64,000 bases of DNA from Apostichopus japonicus (Eukaryota; Echinodermata; Holothuroidea; Aspidochirotida; Stichopodidae). The notes below the pieces were generated by a model that was given only the letters and a program-made list of their open reading frames with translations, searched no databases and was not told where the DNA came from. Positions 27,801 through 42,800 of the stretch are shown piece after piece. The stretch is taken from positions 18,562,917 to 18,626,916 of the forward strand of contig NC_092571.1 in assembly GCF_037975245.1 (NCBI RefSeq). Reading direction: 5' to 3'. Both the position numbers and the translations under genes were made by a program. Position 1 is the stretch's first letter. Every line of letters starts with the position of its first letter.

Positions 27801-30800
27801 AACCAAGCTTTTATAAGATGATCTCAAAGGTACTGCCAAAGTTCATTAAATCCAATCCCCTTGCATAAAACCAAGCTTTCATAAGATGATCTCACAGGTA
27901 CTGCCAAAGTTCATTAAATCCAATCCCCTTGCATAAAACCAAGCTTTTATAAGATGATCTCACAGGTACTGCCAAAGTTCATTAAATCCAATCCCCTTGC
28001 ATAAAACCAAGCTTCTATAAGATGATCTCACAGGTACTGCCAAAGTTCATTAAATCCAATCCCCTTGCATAAAACCAAGCTTTTATAAGATGAACTCACA
28101 GGTACTGCCAAAGTTCATTAAATCCAATCCCCTTGCATAAAACCAAGCTTCTATAAGATGATCTCACAGGTACTGCCAAAGTTCATTAAATTCAATACCC
28201 TTGCATAAAACCAAGCTTTTATAAGATGATCTCACAGGTACTGCCAAAGTTCATTAAATCCAATCCCCTTGCATAAAACCAAGCTTTTATAAGATGATCT
28301 CAAAGGTACTGCCAAAGTTCATTAAATCCAATCCCCTTGCATAAAACCAAGCTTTTATAAGATGATCTCACAGGTACTGCCAAAGTTCATTAAATCCAAT
28401 CCCCTTGCATAAAACCAAGCTTTTATAAGATGAACTCACAGGTACTGCCAAAGTTCATTAAATCCAATCCCCTTGCATAAAACCAAGCTTCTATAAGATG
28501 ATCTCACAGGTACTGCCAAAGTTCATTAAATTCAATCCCCTTGCATAAAACCAAGCTTTTATAAGATGATCTCACAGGTACTGCCAAAGTTCATCCTCTA
28601 ACAACTGTGCTGACTCATTTCTGTCTCGTTAAAGGTAAACTTTTGTTACACTCATGAATATTCCACCTGGCCAAAGCAATTTGCTGTGCCAGTTCTCCTC
28701 AGCACTTGCATTTACTGTACAACTACTCATTATGCAGCAGAATCAAAATTCTATCTAGATCTGTCAGATCTGGTACCTCTCTTCATGCACATCCATCTTA
28801 AATTCCCAGCCACAAACATACTCATGACAACTCTGACATTTGATGGAGTCCTTTTTATTTGTTTTGAATGTCTGCTGCCTGAATCTCTCTACTCTCATGA
28901 CACAGTAGAAAGCAACATTGGTTTTTGGCATGTTGGTAAGTGACTTGGTTAAGTAATCAATATTCATTGAGCCAATGCAGAGCTGCAAAGGGAGGGAGAC
29001 TCAGTATATCAGGTTGTTTGTACTAGAAGTAAATAAAGCTGAATATCTGGAACCACTCTCTCAGTATAGTTAAAACACTAGTAATACACACACTTTTAGT
29101 TTTCTCTTTCAAACTACGAACTACTACTGTAAGGACACCAGAATTGATATATTATAACAAAGATTGACCTAACAGACTAAGGGATGGAGAGAGTTTACCC
29201 AAATATAATCTTGAGAGAGGGCAAACCGTAAGAGAAATTTTTGAAACATGAAAAGCAGGCAAAAACGAACGAAGATTCAGAAAGAGAAGAAATGGGGTCG
29301 AAGGGACATAGTGTTAACTGACACCAACATGGATATAATCTAATGGAACACAGTGTTAACTGATACCAATATGGATATAATCTAATGGGACATAGTGTTA
29401 ACTAATACCAAAATGGATATAATCTAATGGGACACAGTGTTAACTGATACCAACATGGATATAATATAATGGAACACAGTGTTTACTGATAACAACTTGG
29501 ATATAATCTAATGTATATTAGAGTGCATGTGTTATATGGAGACAGGTAAGAGAGTCATTCTAATAAATACAATTTACACTCAGATTGATAGAGCTACAGT
29601 ATGCAGACTACAATGAAAGAGTTTGGTGGTGGTGATGAAAACACTACGTGGGGAGGATTGGGGGTTGGAGAGGGGTTTTATCATCAATTGATATGGTTTT
29701 GAGCATACCAACATTCATTCTCTATAAGCACCCTGACAACTTCATCAAGGAATTGCGGGAGAAAGTAACCCAATTATCTCTCTCTTTCTTTTCATGAAAG
29801 ACTTTTTAGTGATGAAGAAGGTGAAATATTTGCAAATGTCAGATTAAACTCTCTAAACAGAACAGGTGTTTGAACATTGTCAAGCCATTATTGGTTGACT
29901 GTTGCTAGTTAAGATACTCACAGCCTGTCAAATTCATGCATACATAAGTGTACGGTTGTTAATGCGTCTGATGGATTCAAACATGTGTACTAATCCATCA
30001 TAATCAATTGGTTCAGCTGCCACCTATTCAAACATCAATTGAAAACACAAAATCCCTCAAGCCGTTTGGCATTTCCGACTTACTTTCAACCCAATAAATT
30101 CATCACATTGTCAATTTATCTACCTGAAATATTCCTGCAGGCGAAAGGGAAAATGACTCTTCTTTTGACAGTCTAAAAGTTCTTTCTTGTAAGCCATCTG
30201 TTTCCATGAACTATTTCAAATTTAAAAAAGGAGGCTTTCACAGAAACCATGCAAAAAGTACTTCTTAGTGGAGAGAAATAAGTTCCTTCTAGCAAGTGGA
30301 GAGTTTGGTGAACATTATCAATATCAAAATATAGCAAGTATAATCAAAGTAAGTTACTTCCACATTTAAGCTGAAATTTTTTTGAAGAATTCTACTGCAG
30401 TATACAAGCAAATGAAGCAATTCCACAGAAGCATTAAACTTGTACTCTTTATGTAAACAAAGGAAAACTGGTATTGAGATCTAAGAACACAGAAACTGTG
30501 CTGCTCTGCAACATCAACATAATAACCACACAATAACTATTACACAATATATATTACACATCGTAATCACACAATATACATATTACACATCCTAATCAAC
30601 CGATTAACATACATATTGCATGTACATCATCACCACACAACATACTACAAAAAGTATACTGTACATCAAAATCACAAAACATGAAAATGTACACATCATT
30701 ATGATACAATATACATATTGTTCATCATTATCACACAACATACTTATTATACATCACAATCACACAAGATACATACTGCACATCCTAATCAACCGACTAA

Positions 30801-33800
30801 CATACATATTGCATGTACATCATCACCACACAACATACTACATACAGTATACTGTACATCAAGATCACAAAACATGAAAATATACACATCATTATGATAC
30901 TATATACATATTGTTCATCATTATCACACAACATACTTATTATACATCACAATCACACAAGATACATATTACACATCCTAATCAACCGATTAACATACAT
31001 ATTGCATGTACATCATCACCACACAACATACATACAGTATACTGTACATCAAAATCACAAAACATGAAAATATACACATCATTATGATACTATATACATA
31101 TTGTTCATCATTATCACACAACATACTTATTATACATCACAATCACACAAGATACATACTGCACATCCTAATCAACCGATTAACATACATATTGCATGTA
31201 CATCATCACCACACAACATACTACATACAGTATACTGTACATTAAAATCACAAAACATGAAAATATACACATCATTATGATACTATATACATATTGTTCA
31301 TCATTATCACACAACATACTTATTATACATCACAATCACACAAGATACATACTGCACATCCTAATCAACCGATTAACATACATATTGCATGTACATCATC
31401 ACCACACAACATACTACATACAGTATACTGTACATCAAAATCACAAAACATGAAAATGTACACATCATTATGATACAATATACATATTGTTCATCATTAT
31501 CACACAGCATACTTATTGTACATCACAAGATACATACTACATATTATAATCACACAGCATGTATAAATATTACATAAAGTATATCATAAAACATAAAGTA
31601 CTCCTCCACTCATTTATTTGACCCTTCCAAGTATTGAAGCGCCTAAGATGTCATGAGTTGGGTTCTATTAAGTATTTGCAACATATATGCAGATGACATC
31701 ATCTCTTCTTCAAATACTCAACAGTGGATTTACATAACACTTTCAAACTGGAAGGACACCTCTCAAAGGTTAAGTCAAATTTAGTGTCTCACATCATCTT
31801 TTAACATTTCTGCTCTTTGCTAGATAAAATTCATTAAAGAAATAAAACACTTTAATTGTATTCAATCTCGAACAAGATTAACTTTACTGGGATTTGAAGG
31901 TATCTCTCTACTAACAAATTGCTATGAACTAGAAACATACATGGGTGACCACTCTCTCTCCATTCTTCAGATTTCATTTGGAAAGTGCATCACTTCATCT
32001 AATCTTTCTATCCTGGGGTACGTGAGACATTTTGGTTATAGGAAGCAAATTCCATTATCTAATTGCAATTCTAAGCTCAATTCTATTTTTGGAAACAAAT
32101 GGTGCTGACTCCATTCACCAACAAATGGTGTTACACATTGCCTGACCATTAACTAGTCTCTGTTATGTCAAAAACTGCAGGTAATTTCTCTGAAAAGTGT
32201 AAAGCATAAATTAAAATACACTGTATACATTAGTTGATCTATGTTACTGTTTACTAGCTTTGAATCAACTGTCATAATCTCTAGTCTACTGTATCTATCA
32301 TTGAGGTGTACATCTACTGTATCTATGAGTGAGGTGTACATCTACTGTATCTATGAGTGAGGTGTACATCTACTGTATCTATCAGTGAGGTGTACATCTA
32401 CTGTATCTATCAGTGAGGTGTACATCTACTGTATCTATCAGTGAGGTGTACATCTACTGTATCTATCATTAAGGTGTACATCTACTGTATCTATGAGTGA
32501 GGTGTACATCTACTGTATCTATGAGTGAGGTGTACATCTACTGTATCTATCAGTGAGGTGTACATCTACTGTATCTATCAGTGAGGTGTACATCTACTGT
32601 ATTTATGAGTGAGGTGTACATCTACTGTATCTATCATTGAGGTGTACATCTACTGTATCTATGAGTGAGGTGTACATCTACTGTATCTATGAGTGAGGTG
32701 TACATCTACTGTATCTATCAGTGAGGTGTACATCTACTGTATCTATCAGTGAGGTGAATATCTACTGTATCTATGAGTAAGGTGTACATCTACTGTATCT
32801 ATGAGTGAGGCGTATATCTACTGCATCTATGAGTGTGTTCTACATCTACTGTATTTATGAGTGAGGTGTACATCTACTGTATCTTTCAGTGAGGTGTACA
32901 TCTACTGTATCTATGAGTGAGGTGTACATCTACTATATCTATGAGTGAGGTGTACATCTACTGTATCTATCAGTGAGGTGTACATCTACTGTATCTATGA
33001 GTGAGGTGTACATCTACTGTATCTATCAGTGAGGTGTACATCTACTGTATCTATCAGTGAGGTGAATATCTACTGTATCTATGAGTGAGGTGTACATCTA
33101 CTGTATCTATGAGTGAGGCGTATATCTACTGCATCTATGAGTGTGTTCTACATCTACTGTATTTATGAGTGAGGTGTACATCTACTGTATCTTTCAGTGA
33201 GGTGTACATCTACTGTATCTATGAGTGAGGTGTACATCTACTGTATCTATGAGTGAGGTGTACATCTACTGTATCTATCAGTGAGGTGTACATCTACTGT
33301 ATCTATCAGTGAGGTGTACATCTACTGTATCTATCATTGAGGTGTACATCTACTGTATCTATGAGTGAGGTGTACATCTACTGTATCTATGAGTGAGGTG
33401 TACATCTACTGTATCTATCAGTGAGGTGTACATCTACTGTATCTATAAGTGAGGTGTACATCTACTGTATCTATCAGTGAGGTGTACATCTACTGTATCT
33501 ATGAGTGAGGTGTACATCTACTGTATCTATAAGTGAGGTGTACATCTACTGTATCTATCAGTGAGGTGAATATCTACTGTATCTATGAGTAAGGTGTACA
33601 TCTACTGTATCTATGAGTGAGGCGTATATCTACTGCATCTATGAGTGTGTTCTACATCTACTGTATTTATGAGTGAGGTGTACATCTACTGTATCTTTCA
33701 GTGAGGTGTACATCTACTGTATCTATGAGTGAGGTGTACATCTACTGTATCTATGAGTGAGGTGTACATCTACTGTATCTATGAGTGAGGTGTACATCTA

Positions 33801-36800
33801 CTGTATCTATCAGTGAGGTGTACATCTACTGTATCTATAAGTGAGGTGTACATCTACTGTATCTATCAGTGAGGTGAATATCTACTGTACCTATGAGTGA
33901 CGTGTACATCTATTGTATCTATCAGTGAGGTGTACATCTACTGTATCTATCAGTGAGGTGTGCATCTACTGTATCTATCAGTGAGGTGTACATCTACTGT
34001 ATCTATCAGTGAGGTGAATATCTACTGTATCTATGAGTAAGGTGTACATCTACTGTATCTATGAGTGAGGTGTACATCTACTGTATCTATCATTGAGGTG
34101 TACATCTACTGTATCTATGAGTGAGGTGTACATCTACTGTATCTATCAGTGAGGTGTACATCTACTGTATCTATCAGTGAGGTGTACATCTACTACTGTA
34201 TATCTATGAGTGAGGTGTACATCTACTGTATCTATCAGTGAGGTGTACATCTACTGTATCTATGAGTGAGGTGTACATCTACTGTATCTATCAGTAAGGT
34301 GTACATCTACTGTATCTATCAGTGAGGTGAATATCTACTGTATCTATGAGTAAGGTGTACATCTACTGTATCTATGAGTGAGGCGTATATCTACTGCATC
34401 TATGAGTGTGTTCTACATCTACTGTATTTATGAGTGAGGTGTACATCTACTGTATCTTTCAGTGAGGTGTACATCTACTGTATCTATCAGTGAGGTGTAC
34501 ATCTACTGTATCTATGAGTGAGGTGTACATCTACTGTATCTATGAGTGAGGTGTACATCTACTGTATCTATCAGTGAGGTGTACATCTACTGTATCTATC
34601 ATTGAGGTGTACATCTACTGTATCTATGAGTGAGGTGTACATCTACTGTATCTATGAGTGAGGTGTACATCTACTGTATCTATCAGTGAGGTGTACATCT
34701 ACTGTATCTATAAGTGAGGTGTACATCTACTGTATCTATCAGTGAGGTGAATATCTACTGTATCTATGAGAAAGGTGTACATCTACTGTATCTATCAGTG
34801 AGGTGTACATCTACTGTATCTTTCAGTGAGGTGTACATCTACTGTATCTATGAGTGAGGTGTACATCTACTGTATCTATGAGTGAGGTGTACATCTACTG
34901 TATCTATGAGTGAGGTGTACATCTACTGTATGTATCAGTGAGGTGTACATCTACTGTATCTATCAGTGAGGTGTACATCTACTGTATCTATCAGTGAGGT
35001 GAATATCTACTGTATCTATGAGTAAGGTGTGCATCTACTGTATCTATGAGTGAGGTGTACATCTACTGTATCTATCAGTGAGGTGTACATCTACTGTATC
35101 TATGAGTAAGGTGTACATCTACTGTATCTATGAGTGAGGCGTATATCTACTGCATCTATGAGTGTGTTCTACATCTACTGTATTTATGAGTGAGGTGTAC
35201 ATCTACTGTATCTTTCAGTGAGGTGTACATCTACTGTATCTATGAGTGAGGTGTACATCTACTGTATCTATGAGTGAGGTGTACATCTACTGTATCTATG
35301 AGTGAGGTGTACATCTACTGTATCTATCAGTGAGGTGTACATCTACTGTATCTATGAGTGAGGTGTACATCTACTGTATCTATGAGTGAGGTGTACATCT
35401 ACTGTATCTATGAGTGAGGTGTACATCTACTGTATCTATCAGTGACGTGAATATCTACTGTATCTATGAGTAAGGTGTACATCTACTGTATCTATGAGTG
35501 AGGCGTATATCTACTGCATCTATGAGTGTGTTCTACATCTACTGTATTTATGAGTGAGGTGTACATCTACTGTATCTTTCAGTGAGGTGTACATCTACTG
35601 TATCTATGAGTGAGGTGTACATCTACTGTATCTATGAGTGAGGTGTACATCTACTGTATCTATGAGTGAGGTGTACATCTACTGTATCTATCAGTGAGGT
35701 GTACATCTACTGTATCTATAAGTGAGGTGTACATCTACTGTATCTATCAGTGAGGTGAATATCTACTGTATCTATGAGTGACGTGTACATCTATTGTATC
35801 TATCAGTGAGGTGTACATCTACTGTATCTATCAGTGAGGTGTGCATCTACTGTATCTATGAGTGAGGGGTACATCTACTGTATCTATCAGTGAGGTGAAT
35901 ATCTACTGTATCTATGAGTGAGGTGTACATCTACTGTATCTATGAGTGAGGTGTATATCTACTGTATCTATGAGTGAGGTGTACATCTACTGTATTTATG
36001 AGTGAGGTGTACATCTACTGTATCTTTCAGTGAGGTGTACATCTACTGTATCTATGAGTGAGGTGTACATCTACTGTATCTATGAGTGAGGTGTACATCT
36101 ACTGTATCTATGAGTGAGGTGTACATCTACTGTATCTATCAGTGAGGTGTACATCTACTGTATCTATAAGTGAGGTGTACATCTACTATATCTATCAGTG
36201 AGGTGAATATCTACTGTATCTATGAGTAAGGTGTACATCTACTGTATCTATCAGTGAGGTGTACATCTACTGTATCTATGAGTGTGTTCTGCATCTACTG
36301 TATTTATGAGTGAGGTGTACATCTACAGTATCTATAAGTGAAGTGCATCTACTGTATCTATGAGTGAGGTGTACATCTACTGTATCTATGAGTGAGGTGT
36401 ACACCTACTGTATCTATGAGTCAGGTGTACATCTACTGTATCTATGAGTGAGGTGTTCATCTACTGTATCTATCAGTGAGGTGTACATCTACTGTATCTA
36501 TGAGTGAGGTGTACATCTACTGTGTCTATAAGTGAGGTGTACATCTACTGTCTCTATCAGTGAGGCATACATCTACTGTATCTATCAGTGAGATGTGCAT
36601 CTACTGTATCTTTGAGTGAGGTGTGCATCTACTGTATCTATGAGTGAGGTGTACATCTACTGTATCTATGAGTCAGGTGTACATCTACTGTATCTATGAG
36701 TGAGGTGTACATCTACTGTATCTATGAGTGAGGTGTACATCTTTTGTATCTATGAGTGAGGTGTGCATCTACTGTATCTATGAGTGAGATGTACATCTAC

Positions 36801-39800
36801 TGTATCTATGAGTGAGATGTACATCTACTGTATCTATGAGTGAGATGTACATCTACTGTATCTATGAGTGAGATGTACATCTACTGTATCTATGAGTGAG
36901 ATGTACATCTACTGTATCTATCAGTGAGGTGTACATCTACTGTATCTATGAGTGAGGTGTACATCTACTGTATCTATCAGTGAGGTGTACATCTACTGTA
37001 TCTATCAGTGAGGTGTACATCTACTGTATCTATGAGTGAGGTGTACATCTACTGTATCTATGAGTGAGGTGTACATCTACTGTATCTATGAGTGAGGTGT
37101 ACATCTACTGTATCTATGAGTGAGGTGTGCATCTACTGTATCTATGAGTGAGATGTACATCTACTGTATCTATGAGTGAGATGTACATCTACTGTATCTA
37201 TCAGTGAGGTGTACATCTACTGTATCTATCAGTGAGGTGTACATCTACTGTATCTATGAGTGAGGTGTACATCTACTGTATCTATGAGTGAGGTGTACAT
37301 CTACTGTATCTATGAGTGAGGTGTACATCTACTGTATCTATGAGTGAGGTGTACATCTACTGTATCTATGAGTGAGGTGTGCATCTACTGTATCTATGAG
37401 TGAGGTGTACATCTACTGTATCTATGAGTGAGGTGTACATCTACTGTATCTATGAGTGAGGTGTACATCTACTGTATCTATGAGAGGTGTACATCTACTG
37501 TATATATGAGTGAGGTGTACATCTACTGTATATATGAGTGAGGTATACATCTACTGTATCTATGAGTGAGGTGTTCATCTACTGTATCTATCAGTGAGGT
37601 ATACATCTACTGTATATATGAGTGAGGTGTGAATCTTTTGTATCTATGATGAAGTGAGCTGTTCATCTATATGATTATTAGCACTACACTACAGTAGGAG
37701 AATAGCTGCTTATTAATGATTTTGCAACATATTTCACTTTGTTCGTCACTTACTTTTGGTGGATAAAGTATAACTTTCAAAGTGCACAGAAATATACTTT
37801 TCAATGTGAAATGATGTAGCACCATGCATCTGTCAAACCTTAGTTTACAAAAAATATTGATATTGTAGATCTGTACTATGGAGACTTGACCAGCAATTGT
37901 AATAATGAGTGAATTTTAACAAAATGGTGAGTACTTTTAAAACTATTTGTTGAGGCCTTCTTTGTTATATCCTTCTCTCTCCAGTTCACTGGACGTGTAG
38001 TGTGAAGAAAGATCATTTCTGAGAGTAATTTACCTAATTGGTAGCCAAATGACTGGATGGTGGTTCATGTCACTATTTACACAGCCTATGTTTTCAAGAC
38101 CTTGCTCCAGCACTGCAAACCATGAATCGATTTTAATCAGCTTTCACTTTCCCAATTACTGATTGCCAAAAAAGTTCAACATGACAAATTGGTAATAAAT
38201 CTGCCACAACAGTATGATCAATATTTTGGTTTCCTGTGCAGACAGTGTTTATGAGACTGCCCAAGATCAACTATAGATGAGACAGAAGAAAACCGCCCTT
38301 AAAGGAATATCTTAGGACTGAAGGACATTGAGTTATACAGCCTGTGTAGATTTTACTGTTGCATTTTGCATTAGGTTGCAGTGTCAATCTAACCATGCCA
38401 TATAATATGTTAAACATTATAATTAGTGGAAACCCCCTTTATTGTATAACTTCCAAGTTAGTTTGTTACCACTCTTCTGCTTTCAAAAAGTAAGTTCTTA
38501 ACAATTAAACTTGATACGGAAGAATTCCACAGAATTTATGGAATGTTTGATCTTACATTATTCCATTACTCCTGGTGGGATTTTAACTTTCTTTGTAAAC
38601 ATTTTTAAGATTGATAATGAAAAAAATGTAAATATAATGTCATATAGAACACTTTACAATTTTAGAATAAGCATTGGCCAAGAGCCATATATCTATTTAT
38701 GCAAATACACAGAGCAATAAGCAAAGGAAATGAAACATTATTCCAGTGGCCTATTGACGTCAAATTATAGACTTGCTTAAGTCTCCAATCTTCTCATAAA
38801 AAAGCATGTCTTCCAAATGGAATTAGATTTTATTTATGTTAACTATAAACTGACTCAATCAAGTCTCGTAACATCCTGGATAGTCAGGCAGTGAGGTGGG
38901 GGGGATGGGGGATACTTAAAGGAAAGTCCGGGGGGTGGGGTGATACTTAAAGGAAAGTCCAGAGGATTTGTTTTTACTGAATGAGGAACAAATTATCAAG
39001 TTCTAGTGAAATTCACATACAATTCCTATTCATGTATCTTTTTCAAGATACTGTAACACCATTGTATATGTTGTAAATTGTAAATTGAGTGCCATGGCAG
39101 TTGAGAGACCAATGGGTCCTCACAGTTTCAGTTGGGTCACATTCCTTTGGGGCAGTAAGCAGCAGGCCTAGAGGAGATTAAAGGAAGACAAAAAATTTAA
39201 TGCTTTTGTATGATCAATAACAGGTCAGCTAACATGGAAAATGGTCTTATGGCTCTTGAGAACTCCATTGACTGATAGAAATCTGCTAATTATCTTTAAA
39301 GGTCTTGCAATGTGTTCAACTTAGTCAAAACAGCTATTGCTATGACAATCAAAACAGAGCAGTTGTGAAGATCACAAGGTGGAGACAAACTTCACCACTA
39401 GAATATTATTTTATATACTTATAGTATGTGTCTCTCCTGCCACAGCAAGAGTCGTCTCTCGACTCCTCTATATGTCTGAATTACTTCACACAAGAGAAAA
39501 TTGCTATCAACTGTCAGGAAGATATAGCCAGGCATCAAAATGAAGCCAAATTAAATTGGTCAATTGTGACTAACATTGAACTAATAAAATGATCTGAGAC
39601 AAGGCTGAAGTTATGCTTTATATTATTGATTATTAACTGATGCCTGGATGATCAATTTTGGTAATGGCCTGAAGCAATCAGGCACTGAAATGGATTGCTA
39701 GTTCTTAATATTATGAATACTTATTTAACTCAAAGCAGAGTGTCAATGCTATGGAAAAAAGATTGAAATATTTTAAATACCATATAAGATGAATGCTTCA

Positions 39801-42800
39801 CAATGTCACAACAATAGACATGGCTTCTGATGTCAAGCTACATGACAGCTAGAAAACCAGAAAACGTTTTGTGGTTTCGATGCCTTAACATATGCATAGA
39901 GTGGTAAGCCATAAATATTAATATTCATGAACTTGTGCACACTAATGAGGGTTATCTATTGTCTAATGCAGCAACATATAAGGGAAGGTATCAGGAATCA
40001 GGTATCGATGTTGACAAAGTCTATTTAGTGACATAGTATAAAAACAGATGCATGCATGAATATTAATGAGGTCAAATTTAATGATCTCATAAGCATGCAC
40101 TGTATCTACTATACATTGTAGTATCCAAGTTGATACGTATAAAGCTTGTGGTTGTTAAGATACAGTATTCATGTATGAATATTAATGAGGTCAAATTTAA
40201 TGATCTCATATTAAGCATGTACTGTATCTTTACACTAACATTGTATTATCCAAGTTCATACGTATAAAGCTTGTGGTTGTTAAGAAACAGTATTCATGTA
40301 TGAATATTAATGAGGTCAAATTTAATGACCTCATATAAAGCATGTACTGTATCTATACACTTACACTGTATTATCCAAGTTCATAGGTATAAAGCTTGTG
40401 GTTGTTAAGATACAGTATTCATGTTTGAATATTAATGAGGTCAAATTTAATGATCTCATATTAAGCATGTACTGTATCTTTACACTAACATTGTATTATC
40501 CAAGTTCATATGCATAAAGCTTGTGGTTGTTGAGATATAGTTTCATGCTTATGTACAAGCTGTTTTTGACAATTTCCCATTAACACCAACCACCATGAAT
40601 TTAATGAGGTAAAAATTGTTGTTGAAAGGATATATAATATCATCACCATATAAACTGAATCGGTTGCAGCAAAATTGACATTTTTAAGAATTTTACGTTA
40701 AAGCCCTGCCCATCCATTAATATTCTTGAGATGGAAGCCAAAAACAATAGGGCACATGTACACATCATCGGGTCTTTACCTACTAAGTATGACACTGATT
40801 AAACAAGTGTTTGTTGAGATATCGTGTTTACAATATATGAACTACATTGGACATATTGTTGAAGAGAACAGAGTGCTACCAAATAAATGGTTTTGCAGTA
40901 CAGATGCCTCTGAGAACCTTTGATGTGGGACAGTCTATTCGTTTATACCTGCAATAACTCTAACAGATTCCTACCACATTAAGGGTTCGGCAGTACAGAT
41001 GCCTCTAAGAACCTTGGATGTGGGACAGTCTATTCGTTTATACCTGCAATAACTCTAACAGATTCCTACCACATTAAGGGTTAGGCATTACAGATGCCTT
41101 TGAGAACCTTTGATGTGGGACAGTCTATTCGTTTATACCTGCAATAACTCTAACAGATTCCTACCACATTAAGGGTTCGGCAGTACAGATGCCTCTAAGA
41201 ACCTTGGATGTGGGACAGTCTATTCGTTTATACCTGCAATAACTCTAACAGATTCCTACCACATTAAGGGTTAGGCATTACAGATGCCTTTGAGAACCTT
41301 TGATGTGGGACAGTCTATTCGTTTATACCTGCAATAACTCTAACAGATTCCTAACATATTAAGGGTTCGGCATTACAGATGCCTCTGAGAACCTTGGATG
41401 TGGGACAGTCTATTCCTTTATAACTGCAATAACTCTAACAGATTCCTACCACATTAAGGGTTCGGCAGTACAGATGCCTCTCAGAACCTTGGATGTGGGA
41501 CAGTCTATTCGTTTATACCTGCAATAACTCTAACAGATTCCTACCACATTAAGGGTTAGGCATTACAGATGCCTTTGAGAACCTTTGATGTGGGACAGTC
41601 TATTCGTTTATACCTGCAATAACTCTAACAGATTCCTAACATATTAATGGTTTGGCAGTACAGATGCCTCTGAGAACCTTTGATGTGGGACAGTCTATTC
41701 GTTTATACCTGCAATAACTCTAACAGATTCCTAACATATTAATGGTTTGGCAGTACAGATGCCTCTAAGAACCTTGGATGTGGGACAGTCTATTCCTTTA
41801 TACCTGCAATAACTCTAACAGATTTCTACCACATTAAGGGTTTGGCAGTACAGATGCCTTTGAGAACCTTGGATGTGGGACAGTCTATTCCTTTATACCT
41901 GCAATAACTCTAACAGATTCCTAACATATTAATGGTTTGGCAGTACAGATGCCTCTGAGAACCTTTGATGTGGGACAGTCTATTCCTTTATACCTGCAAT
42001 AACTCTAACAGATTCCTACCACATTAAGGGTTTGGCAGTACAGATGCCTCTAAGAACCTTGGGTGTGGGACAGTCTATTCATTTATACCTGCAATAACTC
42101 TAACAGATTCCTACCACATTAAGGGTTCAGCAGTACAGATGCCTTTGAGAACCTTTGATGTGGGACAGTCTATTCCTTTATACCTGCAATAACTCTAACA
42201 GATTCCTACCACATTAAGGGTTTGGCAGTACAGATGCCTCTAAGAACCTTGGGTGTGGGACAGTCTATTCGTTTATACCTGCAATAACTCTAACAGATTC
42301 CTACCACATTAAGGGTTCAGCAGTACAGATGCCTTTGAGAACCTTTGATGTGGGACAGTCTATTCGTTTATACCTGCAATAACTCTAACAGATTTCTACC
42401 ACATTAAGGGTTTGGCAGTACAGATGCCTTTGAGAACTTTGGGTGTGGGAGAGTCTATTTGTTTATACCTGCAATAACTCTAACAGATTCCTAACATATT
42501 AATGGTTTGGCAGTACAGATGCCTTTGAGAACCTTGGATGTGGGACAGTCTATTCCTTTATACCTGCAATAACTCTAACAGATTCCTACCACATTAAGGG
42601 TTTGGCAGTACAGATGCCTTTGAGAACCTTTGATGTGGGACAGTCTATTCGTTTATACCTGCAATAACTCTAACAGATTCCTACCACATTAAGGGTTAGG
42701 CATTACAGATGCCTTTGAGAACCTTTGATGTGGGACAGTCTATTCGTTTATACCTGCAATAACTCTAACAGATTCCTAACATATTAATGGTTTGGCAGTA

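Noticed and set aside
28764-28988. CxxC-containing minus frame as a zinc finger
   Set aside because: KCQSC is followed by only one suitably placed His, so the C2H2 pattern is incomplete; no neighbouring exon fits.
30620-31577. Five overlapping plus-strand frames with nearly the same peptide
   Set aside because: One per 193-bp tandem unit. Low-complexity Ile/His/Thr composition reflects the AT/CA-rich repeat.
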